Shown here: piece by piece, positions 1 through 6,248 of the stretch | How positions within the stretch are numbered: the first letter of the stretch is position 1 | Layout: each line of letters starts with the position of its first letter | NCBI GenBank assembly: GCA_023253615.1 | Contig: JALRFZ010000153.1 | Location: 1 to 6,915 of the forward strand | DNA: 6,915 nucleotides | Direction: 5' to 3' | From: Verrucomicrobiales bacterium | GTDB taxonomy: Bacteria > Verrucomicrobiota > Verrucomicrobiia > Verrucomicrobiales > DEV007 | Translations under genes and position numbers: made by a program | The notes under the pieces: generated by a model | Databases searched by the model: none | Told to the model about the DNA's origin: nothing | Seen by the model: only the letters and a program-made list of their open reading frames with translations

Positions 1-127
1 CCTCAGTCTTGGCGGCAGACTTGCGAACAGCCTTCTTGGTCTCGGCGGCAGGCGCAGCGGCAACAACAGGCGCAGGCGCAGCAACAGGGGCAGGGGTCTC
101 AGCAGTATCCTTCTTCGCAACGCGCTT
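1..127 (-). other. Ala/Lys/Pro-rich low-complexity coding tail, foreign to the ATPase
   Basis: These 42 codons follow Gln404 of the truncated ATPase. They start KRVAKKDTAETPAP, continue with alternating Ala, Pro and Val, and return to Lys/Ala (ETKKAVRKSAAKTE) at the edge. All five Pro codons are CCT and all five Val codons are GTT. The 404 ATPase codons before them use CCG/CCC for Pro and almost only GTC/GTG for Val. The composition resembles basic extensions found on some ribosomal proteins, Rho factors and histone-like proteins, but no family can be named from the sequence. The codon choice suggests a highly expressed source gene, which is inference. Confidence 0.75.
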
Positions 128-1339
128 CTGGGCGGTCTCGAGGTCGCGCATCTCGCCGACCAGGATGCGGTCGGGATCCTGACGGAGGAAAGCCCGCAGC
201 ACCCGTCCGAAGTTGAGCCCGATCGCCTCGTTGATCGGCACCTGCATGATGCCGTCCATGTCGTATTCGACGGGATCCTCGGCGGTGAGGAGCTTCGCAT
301 CCTCCGTATTGATCTTGCGGAGGCAGGCGTAGAGAGTCGTCGTTTTCCCGGCACCGGTCGGGCCGGTGCAGATGAAGATGCCGTTCGGCTTCTCGATCGT
401 ATCGACGATGTATTCGTGGATCTCCGGGGAAAGATTGAGGTTCTCGAGGTTGAGATTGACGTTCGACCGGTCGAGCACCCGGAGCACGACCGACTCGCCG
501 AAGACCGTGGGCAGCGTCGACACGCGCATGTCGACCGCCTGACCATTGATCTCCTTGGTGATGCGGCCGTCCTGGGGCAGACGGGTCTCGGCGATGTTCA
601 GCGACGACATGACCTTGATCCGCGAGATGATCGCCTGCTTCAAGTGCGCCGGCGGCGGCGCCATCTCATACAGCGCCCCGTCGACCCGGTACCGGATCTT
701 GAAGTCGTCCTCGAAGGGCTCGAAGTGGATGTCCGAGGCCTTTTCCTTGATCGCCTGATAGAGCACGAGATCGACGTAGCGGATGATGGGGGCGGAATTC
801 GATTCCTCCTCGGCATCGGCGTCGGAGAGCGCCGCGATCTCGGCCCGGATCTGGGCGAGGGCGTTGCTTTCTCCGGTACCCGAGCCCTGGGCGCGGGCCG
901 CATCGGCACCCCCGCCGTAATAGAAGGTCTCGATCAATTGCGCGATCTGCTCGGGCGGAGCCACCGCGGGCACGATGTGCGTGTTCAGGGAAAAGCCGAG
1001 CTCCTCGAGATTCTGCGGATCGAGCGGGTTGGCGATCGCCACCTGCAGCCCCTGCTCGAGGAACTGGATGGGGAAACACTGGTAGAGCTTGGCGGTGCCC
1101 GCCGGCACGGCGCGCAGCACCTGGGGCGCCGGCTCGAAACCGGTCAGATCGTAATATTCCCCTCCGATGTCCTGGGCGACGAGCTGGAAGAGCTGGTCGC
1201 GCTGGAGCAGGCCGAGCTCCTCGACCGCGTAGGTGATGTCGTGCTCGCTGCCGTAAGCGGCGGCAATGTAGTCTTCCCTCTGGGATTCGTCGATCAGCCC
1301 CCGTGAGATGAGGAGATCGATTACGCTTTCAACCGTCAT
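1..1339 (-). CDS. GspE/PilB-family ATPase, truncated and joined to an Ala/Lys/Pro-rich tail (partial at window edge)
   Basis: This is a hexameric traffic ATPase of the type II secretion / type IV pilus assembly class, which hydrolyses ATP in the cytoplasm to drive pilin or pseudopilin polymerisation. It begins with ATG at 1339-1337 (MTVESVIDLL). An N-terminal MshEN-like domain fills about residues 1-150. An acidic linker leads to the core domain from about residue 182, which carries SDIHFEP, RLPQDGRI, Walker A GPTGAGKT (326-333, Lys332), the Asp box RQDPD and Walker B LVGEMRD (393-399). After DLETAQ (residue 404) the family sequence stops. The expected His box (TGHLVxSTLHTND) and the C-terminal domain with its paired Cys motifs are absent. 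The frame continues through 42 Ala/Lys/Pro/Val-rich codons to the edge with no stop. It follows the paralogue at 1379-3055 by 39 bp, probably in one operon, with no Shine-Dalgarno site in the gap. As it stands the protein should not be a working ATPase. It may be a real fusion or an assembly misjoin. Confidence 0.85.
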   Translation of the reverse strand, partial: MTVESVIDLLISRGLIDESQREDYIAAAYGSEHDITYAVEELGLLQRDQLFQLVAQDIGGEYYDLTGFEPAPQVLRAVPAGTAKLYQCFPIQFLEQGLQVAIANPLDPQNLEELGFSLNTHIVPAVAPPEQIAQLIETFYYGGGADAARAQGSGTGESNALAQIRAEIAALSDADAEEESNSAPIIRYVDLVLYQAIKEKASDIHFEPFEDDFKIRYRVDGALYEMAPPPAHLKQAIISRIKVMSSLNIAETRLPQDGRITKEINGQAVDMRVSTLPTVFGESVVLRVLDRSNVNLNLENLNLSPEIHEYIVDTIEKPNGIFICTGPTGAGKTTTLYACLRKINTEDAKLLTAEDPVEYDMDGIMQVPINEAIGLNFGRVLRAFLRQDPDRILVGEMRDLETAQKRVAKKDTAETPAPVAAPAPVVAAAPAAETKKAVRKSAAKTE

Positions 1340-1378
1340 AGAAACAAAAAAGTGGATGTGGATGATCGGACTCCGGGA

Positions 1379-3055
1379 TCAATCGTCGGCCATGGTCACG
1401 CGGATGACCTCGGACGCCGTCGTCTTGCCGGCCAGCACCTTGCGGATGCCGTCCTCGCGCAGGGTGCGCATGCCGAGTTCGCGGGCGCGCCGGCGCAGAC
1501 CGCTGGTGGACTCGTCGCCGTTGATGAGGAGGCGCACCTCCTCGGTGATGTTGAAGATCTCGAAGCAGCCCATCCGGCCCTTGTATCCGGTCATGCGGCA
1601 GGTGCGGCAACCCGCCCCCTGCTTGATTTCCGCCTTGGCGAGCTGATCCTCGGTGAGCTTCAGCGAGCGGATCTCCTTCAGACCGATCTCGGCGGGCTGG
1701 CCGCAATCCTTGCAGATGCCGCGGACGAGACGCTGGGCCATGATCGCGCGCACCGCCGAGGCGATGAGGAATTTTTTCACCCCGATGTCGGCGAGACGGG
1801 CCACCGCGGACGGGGCGTCGTTCGTGTGCAGGGTCGAGAAGACGAGGTGACCGGTAAGGGAGGCGTTGATCGCGATCGAGGCGGTTTCCAGGTCGCGGAT
1901 CTCCCCGATCATGATGATGTTCGGCGCCTGACGGAGGATCGATCGGAGCGCCGCCGCAAAGGTCATGCCGATGGCCTCCTTCACCTGCACCTGGTTGATC
2001 CCGGAGAGGAGGTATTCCACCGGATCCTCGACCGTGATGATCTTGCGATCGGGTTTGTTGATCGCGTTGAGACAGGCGTAAAGCGTCGTCGTTTTCCCGG
2101 AACCGGTCGGTCCCGTCACGAGGAGGATGCCATCGGGGAGACGGATGATCTCCTCGAAATTCGCCTGGTCGTCGCTGAAAAACCCGAGCTGGGGAAGACC
2201 GATCGTCAGCGAGCTCTTGTCGAGGATACGCATCACGACGCTCTCTCCGCAGCTCGTGGGGATCGTCGAGACGCGCAGATCGAGATCGCCGGCCCCGAAC
2301 TTCGCTTGAATACGGCCATCCTGCGGGAGACGCTTTTCCGAGATCGCCATCGTCCCGGTCATGATCTTGATCCGGCTGATAACCGAGGGCAGGAGGCGCA
2401 ACGGGTGGCTCTGCACCTTGTGGAGCGCGCCGTCGATGCGGTAGCGGACGCGCATGTCGTTCTCGGTGGGCTCGATGTGGATGTCCGAGGCGCGGTTCTG
2501 ATAGGCCTCCTGCAGGATCTGGTAGACCATCTTGATGATGGGCGCGTCACCGCCTTCGCCGCCGGCGCCTTCCGTCACCGCGATGGCCTGGGCATCGAGC
2601 TTGGAGATCTGTTCCGCATCGAGCTGCGAGGCGTAGAAATCGAGCTGGCGCTGCTTGATGGCGCTGTCCGAGGCGACGACGAACTCCGGCTCCACGGTGA
2701 GGACGTGGCGCAGGGAATCGAGCGCGTCGAAATCGAGCGGGTCCGTCACCGCGATCACCAGCGTGCCCCCGCCCTCGGCGATGGGGACGACGCGGAAACG
2801 CACCGCCGCGTCGGGAGCGAGGCGCGAGGCCACCGCGGGATTCACGTCGAGCCGCTTCAGATCCACATACTCCATCCCCGCGTTCTCGGCCAGGGTCTGG
2901 GCAATGGTCTCATCGGTCAGGAGATTCAGGGAGAGAAGCGCCTCCAGGGTCGATTCCTGGGACTTCTTTTTGTGCCTGACATCTTCCAGCGCCGCAGGAG
3001 TCACCAACTGGGCTTCCTGCAGCAGTTCAAGGAGGTAGGATTCGTTCGAGTACAA
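1379..3055 (-). CDS. GspE/PilB-family assembly ATPase, complete
   Basis: This 558-residue cytoplasmic ATPase belongs to the type II secretion / type IV pilus assembly class. It has an N-terminal MshEN-like domain (about 1-140) and a core domain from about 170 with SDIHIEP and RLPQDGRI. Walker A is GPTGSGKT (315-322, Lys321), Walker B is IMIGEIRD (381-388, Glu385) and the His box is around TGHLVFSTLHTND (401-413). Two CxxC pairs (Cys448/451 and Cys483/486) form the usual zinc-binding element. Length and domain order are normal for the family. The start is TTG at 3055-3053: an in-frame TAA lies at 3073-3071 and the only intervening candidate is this TTG. No Shine-Dalgarno site precedes it. One oddity is that the usual RQDPD before Walker B reads RQAPN (about 375-379). 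It lies directly upstream of the truncated paralogue. No pilin, inner-membrane or secretin gene lies in the window, so GspE and PilB cannot be told apart. Confidence 0.95.
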   Translation of the reverse strand: MYSNESYLLELLQEAQLVTPAALEDVRHKKKSQESTLEALLSLNLLTDETIAQTLAENAGMEYVDLKRLDVNPAVASRLAPDAAVRFRVVPIAEGGGTLVIAVTDPLDFDALDSLRHVLTVEPEFVVASDSAIKQRQLDFYASQLDAEQISKLDAQAIAVTEGAGGEGGDAPIIKMVYQILQEAYQNRASDIHIEPTENDMRVRYRIDGALHKVQSHPLRLLPSVISRIKIMTGTMAISEKRLPQDGRIQAKFGAGDLDLRVSTIPTSCGESVVMRILDKSSLTIGLPQLGFFSDDQANFEEIIRLPDGILLVTGPTGSGKTTTLYACLNAINKPDRKIITVEDPVEYLLSGINQVQVKEAIGMTFAAALRSILRQAPNIIMIGEIRDLETASIAINASLTGHLVFSTLHTNDAPSAVARLADIGVKKFLIASAVRAIMAQRLVRGICKDCGQPAEIGLKEIRSLKLTEDQLAKAEIKQGAGCRTCRMTGYKGRMGCFEIFNITEEVRLLINGDESTSGLRRRARELGMRTLREDGIRKVLAGKTTASEVIRVTMADD

Positions 3056-3197
3056 AACGCAAAAGGAGGTTTACGGTGATCAAGCCACGGAATTTTCCAG
3101 CCACAGGGGACCGGAACCAAGCCGCAAAAGCGGAACTCCGGGCCCGCGGATGCTAGAGGAATCCCATGCGGACGGGAAGAAAAAAAGACATTTCCCC
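3056..3197. promoter_or_regulatory. Intergenic gap upstream of the complete ATPase gene
   Basis: This 142-bp gap separates the stop of the YafK-like gene from the TTG start of the ATPase, both read on the minus strand. It should hold the end of the first transcript and perhaps the promoter of the second. The hexamer AGCCAC occurs twice (3083-3088 and 3099-3104), flanking GGAATTTTCC, about 30-50 bp upstream of the ATPase start. A small hairpin CCGC-AAAA-GCGG lies at 3122-3133. No convincing -35/-10 pair or strong terminator was found on the minus strand. Confidence 0.3.
3076..3156 (+). CDS. Possible 26-residue small ORF with a strong Shine-Dalgarno site
   Basis: On the plus strand AAGGAGG (3063-3069) stands six bases before GTG (3076-3078). 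This opens a 26-codon frame (M/VIKPRNFPATGDRN and on to LRARGC) ending at TAG 3154-3156. It lies in the gap before the ATPase and runs away from it. The peptide is basic, has no membrane segment and matches nothing I recognise. A perfect ribosome binding site at the right distance is its only support. One such pairing in a window this size can arise by chance, and the frame is short. Confidence 0.15.
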   Translation: MIKPRNFPATGDRNQAAKAELRARGC

Positions 3198-4226
3198 TCA
3201 ATTTTCCCCGGAAGCGATGAAGAAATCGTAGCGATCCCCTTCCAGCCCGACCCCGGGAGGCAGCCTGACATTCTCAAAAAAGTCGTACCCCTCCTTGAGA
3301 TTCACCCACTCATCGGTCCATCGTGTGGGATTCGCCCAGACCTTGTCCATGCGGGCGTCGGTAAGACGGAAGGGGAACAAATGGACCGCGATCCCCTCCT
3401 GCCCCCCGCGAAAGGCCGCATCCGCGAGCGCGTAGACCTCGTCCATCGCCGCCGGAGGCAGGGCGTAGGAGCCCCCCGCCCCATCCCCTCCGTGGATCAG
3501 CAGATCCGACCCCGTCCGCCCCCGCTGGCGGTCGTAGACGTTCGGGTAGCCGAGATCGATCCCCAGATGATGCCGCGTCTCCGGACGCAGCGCCGCGGGG
3601 CCGACGGTGTAGAATCCCTCCGGCGCCTGCCCGTCGCCCTCCCGCAGTTTCGGCCCGGCCTGGCCTGCTGCCGCGACGAGACGATGTACTTTGAAAAGCA
3701 CGAAATGCGGCTCCGAGGCCGGCTTCATCCAGATCTCGAGTTCCGACTCCTCCTTGAAGGCCCGCAGAAACAGAGGATCACCCGCCTTCAATCCCATCGG
3801 AGCCAGTTCGCCAGCCAGCCGTCCGATCACCTCCCCGACGATCGCCCGGGATCGCGGCGTCGCGGGCGGCTCGCCTCCGGAGGGAAACCAGCTTTTCAAT
3901 CCCCCGGTCTCAACACCACCCGCACCACCGAGAAATCCCTCCATGATCCGCTTCGTCTTCGAGGCGAGCAGGTAAGGTTCGCGCTCGCCCGCCTCCTCTT
4001 TCAACGGCTCCGGCACCGCCGGCTCCGCCACCTCGCGCAACACCGCCTCCGGCTCCTCGTCGCGGCGGAACCGATCGCGCAGGCGCTCCGCCCAGGTCGG
4101 CTCGACCTCCGCCCCGCCGGCCACGGCCGCGCCCTGCGAACGCGTTGCCAGCCAATCGCGCACCAGCCAGGGCGATCCGATGCCGATGCCAATAAGAAAC
4201 AGCGAGAGTGATCGTCGGAAAAACAT
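3198..4226 (-). CDS. YafK-like L,D-transpeptidase-fold protein with Cys-to-Ser at the catalytic site
   Basis: This is a 342-residue envelope protein. The start is ATG 4226-4224 (MFFRRSLSLFLIGIGIG), with GGAG about ten bases upstream and an immediate hydrophobic segment (about 6-22) acting as signal or anchor. An upstream in-frame ATG at 4376 would run into mtnP and is not favoured. A charged, Pro-rich stretch (about 35-90) precedes the catalytic-type domain (about 150-300), with the YafK hallmarks FKVHRL, GPKLREGDGQAPEGFYTV, GYPNVYDRQRGRTGS and HLFPFRLTDARM. Known YafK-type enzymes use a Cys in a segment like HGDCxxxGCYAM; E. coli YafK (DpaA/LdtF) cleaves the link between Lpp and peptidoglycan. 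Here the same-length segment reads HGGDGAGGSYAL, with His245 present but Ser253 (TCC, 3470-3468) at the Cys position. The usual chemistry is therefore unlikely; it may bind peptidoglycan without cutting it. It is divergent from mtnP. Confidence 0.85.
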   Translation of the reverse strand: MFFRRSLSLFLIGIGIGSPWLVRDWLATRSQGAAVAGGAEVEPTWAERLRDRFRRDEEPEAVLREVAEPAVPEPLKEEAGEREPYLLASKTKRIMEGFLGGAGGVETGGLKSWFPSGGEPPATPRSRAIVGEVIGRLAGELAPMGLKAGDPLFLRAFKEESELEIWMKPASEPHFVLFKVHRLVAAAGQAGPKLREGDGQAPEGFYTVGPAALRPETRHHLGIDLGYPNVYDRQRGRTGSDLLIHGGDGAGGSYALPPAAMDEVYALADAAFRGGQEGIAVHLFPFRLTDARMDKVWANPTRWTDEWVNLKEGYDFFENVRLPPGVGLEGDRYDFFIASGEN

Positions 4227-4335
4227 TTTAAAAATTCTCCGCCGATATTCTAAAAAATCAACCTCTCTTAAGCTTCTTTCTTCTTTCAAAAAACGGCCCA
4301 ATTGGCACTTGGAAACCCGGCCTTCTCCTCCTACG
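4227..4335. promoter_or_regulatory. Divergent promoter region between the YafK-like gene and mtnP
   Basis: This 109-bp spacer separates two divergent start codons and must hold the leaders, and probably the promoters, of both genes. It is much richer in A and T than its flanks (about 4220-4296), with a polypyrimidine run on the plus strand at 4263-4288. On the minus strand GGAG about ten bases before ATG 4226 is a fair ribosome binding site. mtnP has none: its start follows a C/T-rich stretch. I could not pick a -35/-10 pair with confidence for either direction. Confidence 0.45.
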
Positions 4336-5229
4336 ATGGCCTCCATGAGCGCCACCAGCGAACCTGCCCCAGCCATCGGAGTGATCGGCGGATCCGGACT
4401 TTACGAAATCGAGGGATTCACCGGAGCCGAGGAGATCCGCATCGACACCCCCTATGGCCCGCCGAGCGACGCGATCGTCCGCGGCCACTTCGCCGGACGC
4501 GAAGTCTGCTTCCTCCCCCGGCACGGACGCGGCCACCGCCTCCTCCCCACCGAGCTGAATCATCGCGCCAATCTCTGGGCGCTGCGTTCGCTGAACGTCC
4601 GCTGGGTCATCGCCGTCACCGCCGTCGGCTCCTTGAAGGAGGAATACCACCCGCGGGATGTCGTCCTGCCCGATCAGTTCTTCGACCGCACGAGCCGCCG
4701 CGAGCACCACACCTTCTTCGGCGAGGGCATCGTCGCCCACGTCGGCTTCGCCGATCCCCTCTCGGAAAACCTCCGCCGACTCCTCCTTGAATCAACGCGC
4801 GAGCTCGGCAAACGGGTCCACGACGGCGGTACCTATGTCTGCATGGACGGCCCCGCCTTTTCGACCCGGGCCGAATCCGAGACCAACCGAAAACTCGGCT
4901 TCGACCTCATCGGCATGACCAATCTCCCCGAAGCCAAACTCGCCCGCGAAGCCGAGATCGCCCTCGCCACTCTCGCCATGATAACCGACTACGACTGCTG
5001 GAAGATCGAGGAGGAAGCCGTCAGCGCCCATGCCGTGATCGAACATGTCCAGGCCAACGCCACCACCGCCAAAGCCGTGCTCCAGTCCGTGATCCCGAAA
5101 ATCCCACTGGTCCCCGACTGGCCGGAACACTCCTCCCTCGATGGCGCCCTCTTCACCGACCCTGCCCTCTGGCCCGAAACAACGAAACGAAAACTCGCCC
5201 CCATTCTCGAAAGATTTATAAATTTTTAA
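4336..5229 (+). CDS. mtnP: S-methyl-5'-thioadenosine phosphorylase
   Basis: The enzyme converts 5'-methylthioadenosine and phosphate to adenine and 5-methylthioribose-1-phosphate, the first step of methionine and adenine salvage after polyamine synthesis; it is cytoplasmic. Taken from ATG 4336 it has 297 residues, usual for the family. ATG 4345 (294 residues) is equally possible, and neither has a Shine-Dalgarno site. Family motifs appear in order: GVIGGSGLYEI (15-25, phosphate loop), PRHGRGH (61-67), NHRANLWAL (75-83), TAVGSL (95-100), GPAFSTRAES (172-181), GMTNLPEAKLAREAEIA (193-209) and TDYDCW (217-222). The Met-Thr pair and the TDYDCW segment favour methylthioadenosine phosphorylase over plain purine nucleoside phosphorylase. 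The open frame extends upstream to 4180, but that part overlaps the divergent gene and lacks homology. No other salvage gene lies alongside. The gene is intact. Confidence 0.95.
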   Translation: MASMSATSEPAPAIGVIGGSGLYEIEGFTGAEEIRIDTPYGPPSDAIVRGHFAGREVCFLPRHGRGHRLLPTELNHRANLWALRSLNVRWVIAVTAVGSLKEEYHPRDVVLPDQFFDRTSRREHHTFFGEGIVAHVGFADPLSENLRRLLLESTRELGKRVHDGGTYVCMDGPAFSTRAESETNRKLGFDLIGMTNLPEAKLAREAEIALATLAMITDYDCWKIEEEAVSAHAVIEHVQANATTAKAVLQSVIPKIPLVPDWPEHSSLDGALFTDPALWPETTKRKLAPILERFINF

Positions 5230-5313
5230 CGTTTTTTGCATTTCTGATTTGCAGTTTTATCAATCTTTTTTAAATTTGCGAAGCATCCCTTCACCCCGAT
5301 CCCGCTTCCACGT
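5230..5313 (+). promoter_or_regulatory. AT-rich spacer, likely promoter of the deacetylase gene
   Basis: The 84 bp between mtnP and the deacetylase are strikingly AT-rich (about 5215-5280) against a GC-rich background. TTGCAT (5236-5241) and TATCAA (5258-5263) are 16 bp apart, and TTGCAG (5249-5254) with TAAATT (5271-5276) is a second weak pair, also 16 bp apart. No hairpin terminator for mtnP was seen, so some read-through is possible. The promoter hexamers are tentative. Confidence 0.35.
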
Positions 5314-6084
5314 TTGAAAACCGTCGCCGTCACTCCCCTGTTTGCCCTGCTGGTTCTCGCCGGCACGGCCCTCACCACCTCCTGCACCCCACAGGGCAAA
5401 AATAAGAACGTGGCGGTGGAGCCGGCCCCCGTGGGAGGTGCTCCCGCGCCCCTGCCCACCTCCGCGGGGCTGAAGGATTCCTACAACCGCGTCCCGACGA
5501 ACCTGCCCTTCATCGCCCTCACCTTTGACGACGGTCCCCACCCCACCAACACACCGCGTTTGCTCGACATCCTCAAGGCCCGGAATGTGAAGGCGACCTT
5601 CTACGTCGTCGCCACCAATGCCAAACGTTATCCCGAGATCATGCGCCGCATCGTCGCCGAGGGACACGAGGTCGGGAACCACACCGTGACCCACCCGAAC
5701 CTCGCCAAAATGTCCGCCGACGGCGTCCGCAACGAGCTCCGCGTCTGTCACGATGCCATCGTTTCCACCACCGGAGTCGCCCCCCGCACGATGCGTCCGC
5801 CCTATGGTGCGATCACCTCGTCACAGAAATCGTGGATCAAGAAGGAGTTCGGATACTCCACCATCCTCTGGTCGGTCGATCCCGAGGATTGGAAAAAACC
5901 CGGCTCAGGCACCGTCGCCTCCCGTCTCGTTTCAGGCGCGACTCCCGGCGGTATCCTCCTCGTCCACGACATCCATGCCGGTACCATCGACGCGATGCCT
6001 TCCACCGTGGACCAGCTCCTCGCCAAGGGCTTCAAGTTCGTCACCGTCACCCAGCTCCTCGCGATGGAGCCGGCGGGGGGCTGA
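5314..6084 (+). CDS. NodB-type polysaccharide deacetylase, predicted lipoprotein
   Basis: This is a metal-dependent carbohydrate esterase family 4 enzyme of 256 residues that removes acetyl groups from N-acetylated sugars in peptidoglycan, chitin-like or exopolysaccharide substrates. The start is TTG 5314-5316 (MKTVAVTPLF), chosen because it gives a proper signal sequence; no strong ribosome binding site is visible. A hydrophobic segment (about 8-20) ends in LTTSC with Cys24, a somewhat atypical lipobox, then a Pro/Ala-rich linker (25-60). All five NodB motifs are present: TFDDGP (70-75, Asp72 base, Asp73 metal), HTVTH (His123/His127), RPPYG (161-165), the WSVDPEDW segment (186-193) and LLVHD (215-219, His218). 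It should therefore be active and membrane-anchored outside the cytoplasm. The exact substrate cannot be read from the sequence. It has its own AT-rich leader and a terminator overlapping its stop. Confidence 0.93.
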   Translation: MKTVAVTPLFALLVLAGTALTTSCTPQGKNKNVAVEPAPVGGAPAPLPTSAGLKDSYNRVPTNLPFIALTFDDGPHPTNTPRLLDILKARNVKATFYVVATNAKRYPEIMRRIVAEGHEVGNHTVTHPNLAKMSADGVRNELRVCHDAIVSTTGVAPRTMRPPYGAITSSQKSWIKKEFGYSTILWSVDPEDWKKPGSGTVASRLVSGATPGGILLVHDIHAGTIDAMPSTVDQLLAKGFKFVTVTQLLAMEPAGG

Positions 6085-6105
6085 GGGAGAGGAGCCTCAG
6101 CTTTT
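6080..6105 (+). terminator. Rho-independent terminator overlapping the deacetylase stop codon
   Basis: GCTGAGG (6080-6086) pairs perfectly with CCTCAGC (6095-6101) around an eight-base loop, followed at once by TTTT (6102-6105). The TGA stop (6082-6084) sits inside the left arm. The stem is GC-rich but only 7 bp, and the T run is short, so efficiency may be moderate. Confidence 0.65.
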
Positions 6106-6248
6106 ACGCTCCACCCTCCTCAGGCTCTCTCGGCGGATACGGCTCGTTGGGAAGGTATCGCCCTGAAAAGGAGAATGGGCGCGTTGATTGAGAGCCTTGG
6201 GAGGAGGCGTTCGTGTTCTTTCGGTTGGAGAGCGTGACGGGCGGGTTT
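6106..6248. other. Non-coding spacer between the deacetylase and the transposase remnant
   Basis: No gene is supported here, though frames remain open by composition. AGGCTCTC (6122-6129) and GAGAGCCT (6187-6194) form an 8-bp inverted repeat about 57 bp apart. These could be a remnant element end or chance; no clear target-site duplication was found. Confidence 0.3.

Noticed and set aside
416..1306. Plus-strand open frame (296 codons) opposite the truncated ATPase
   Set aside because: Same antisense effect; no recognisable motif, and the minus strand is clearly coding.
1352..3079. Long plus-strand open frame (575 codons) opposite the complete ATPase
   Set aside because: It is the antisense shadow of a GC-rich gene: composition is Arg/Asp/Gly/Leu-rich with no domain, while the minus strand has every ATPase motif.
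3080..3105. Sigma-54-like promoter (TGGC and a distal TTCC on the minus strand) before the ATPase
   Set aside because: The required GC of the -12 element is missing, so it does not meet the consensus.
3165..3200. Terminator after the YafK-like gene based on a T7 run on the minus strand
   Set aside because: No stable GC-rich stem precedes the T run.
3150..4211. Plus-strand open frame (353 codons) opposite the YafK-like gene
   Set aside because: Shadow frame; Arg/Pro-rich with no domain, while the minus strand carries the conserved YafK segments.
4180..4335. Upstream extension of mtnP to ATG 4180
   Set aside because: It would overlap the divergent gene and adds Lys/Arg/Ser-rich sequence before the conserved family start.
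4227..4376. Upstream extension of the YafK-like gene to ATG 4376
   Set aside because: The extra 50 residues overlap the mtnP start, would bury the signal segment, and the ATG at 4226 has its own ribosome binding site.
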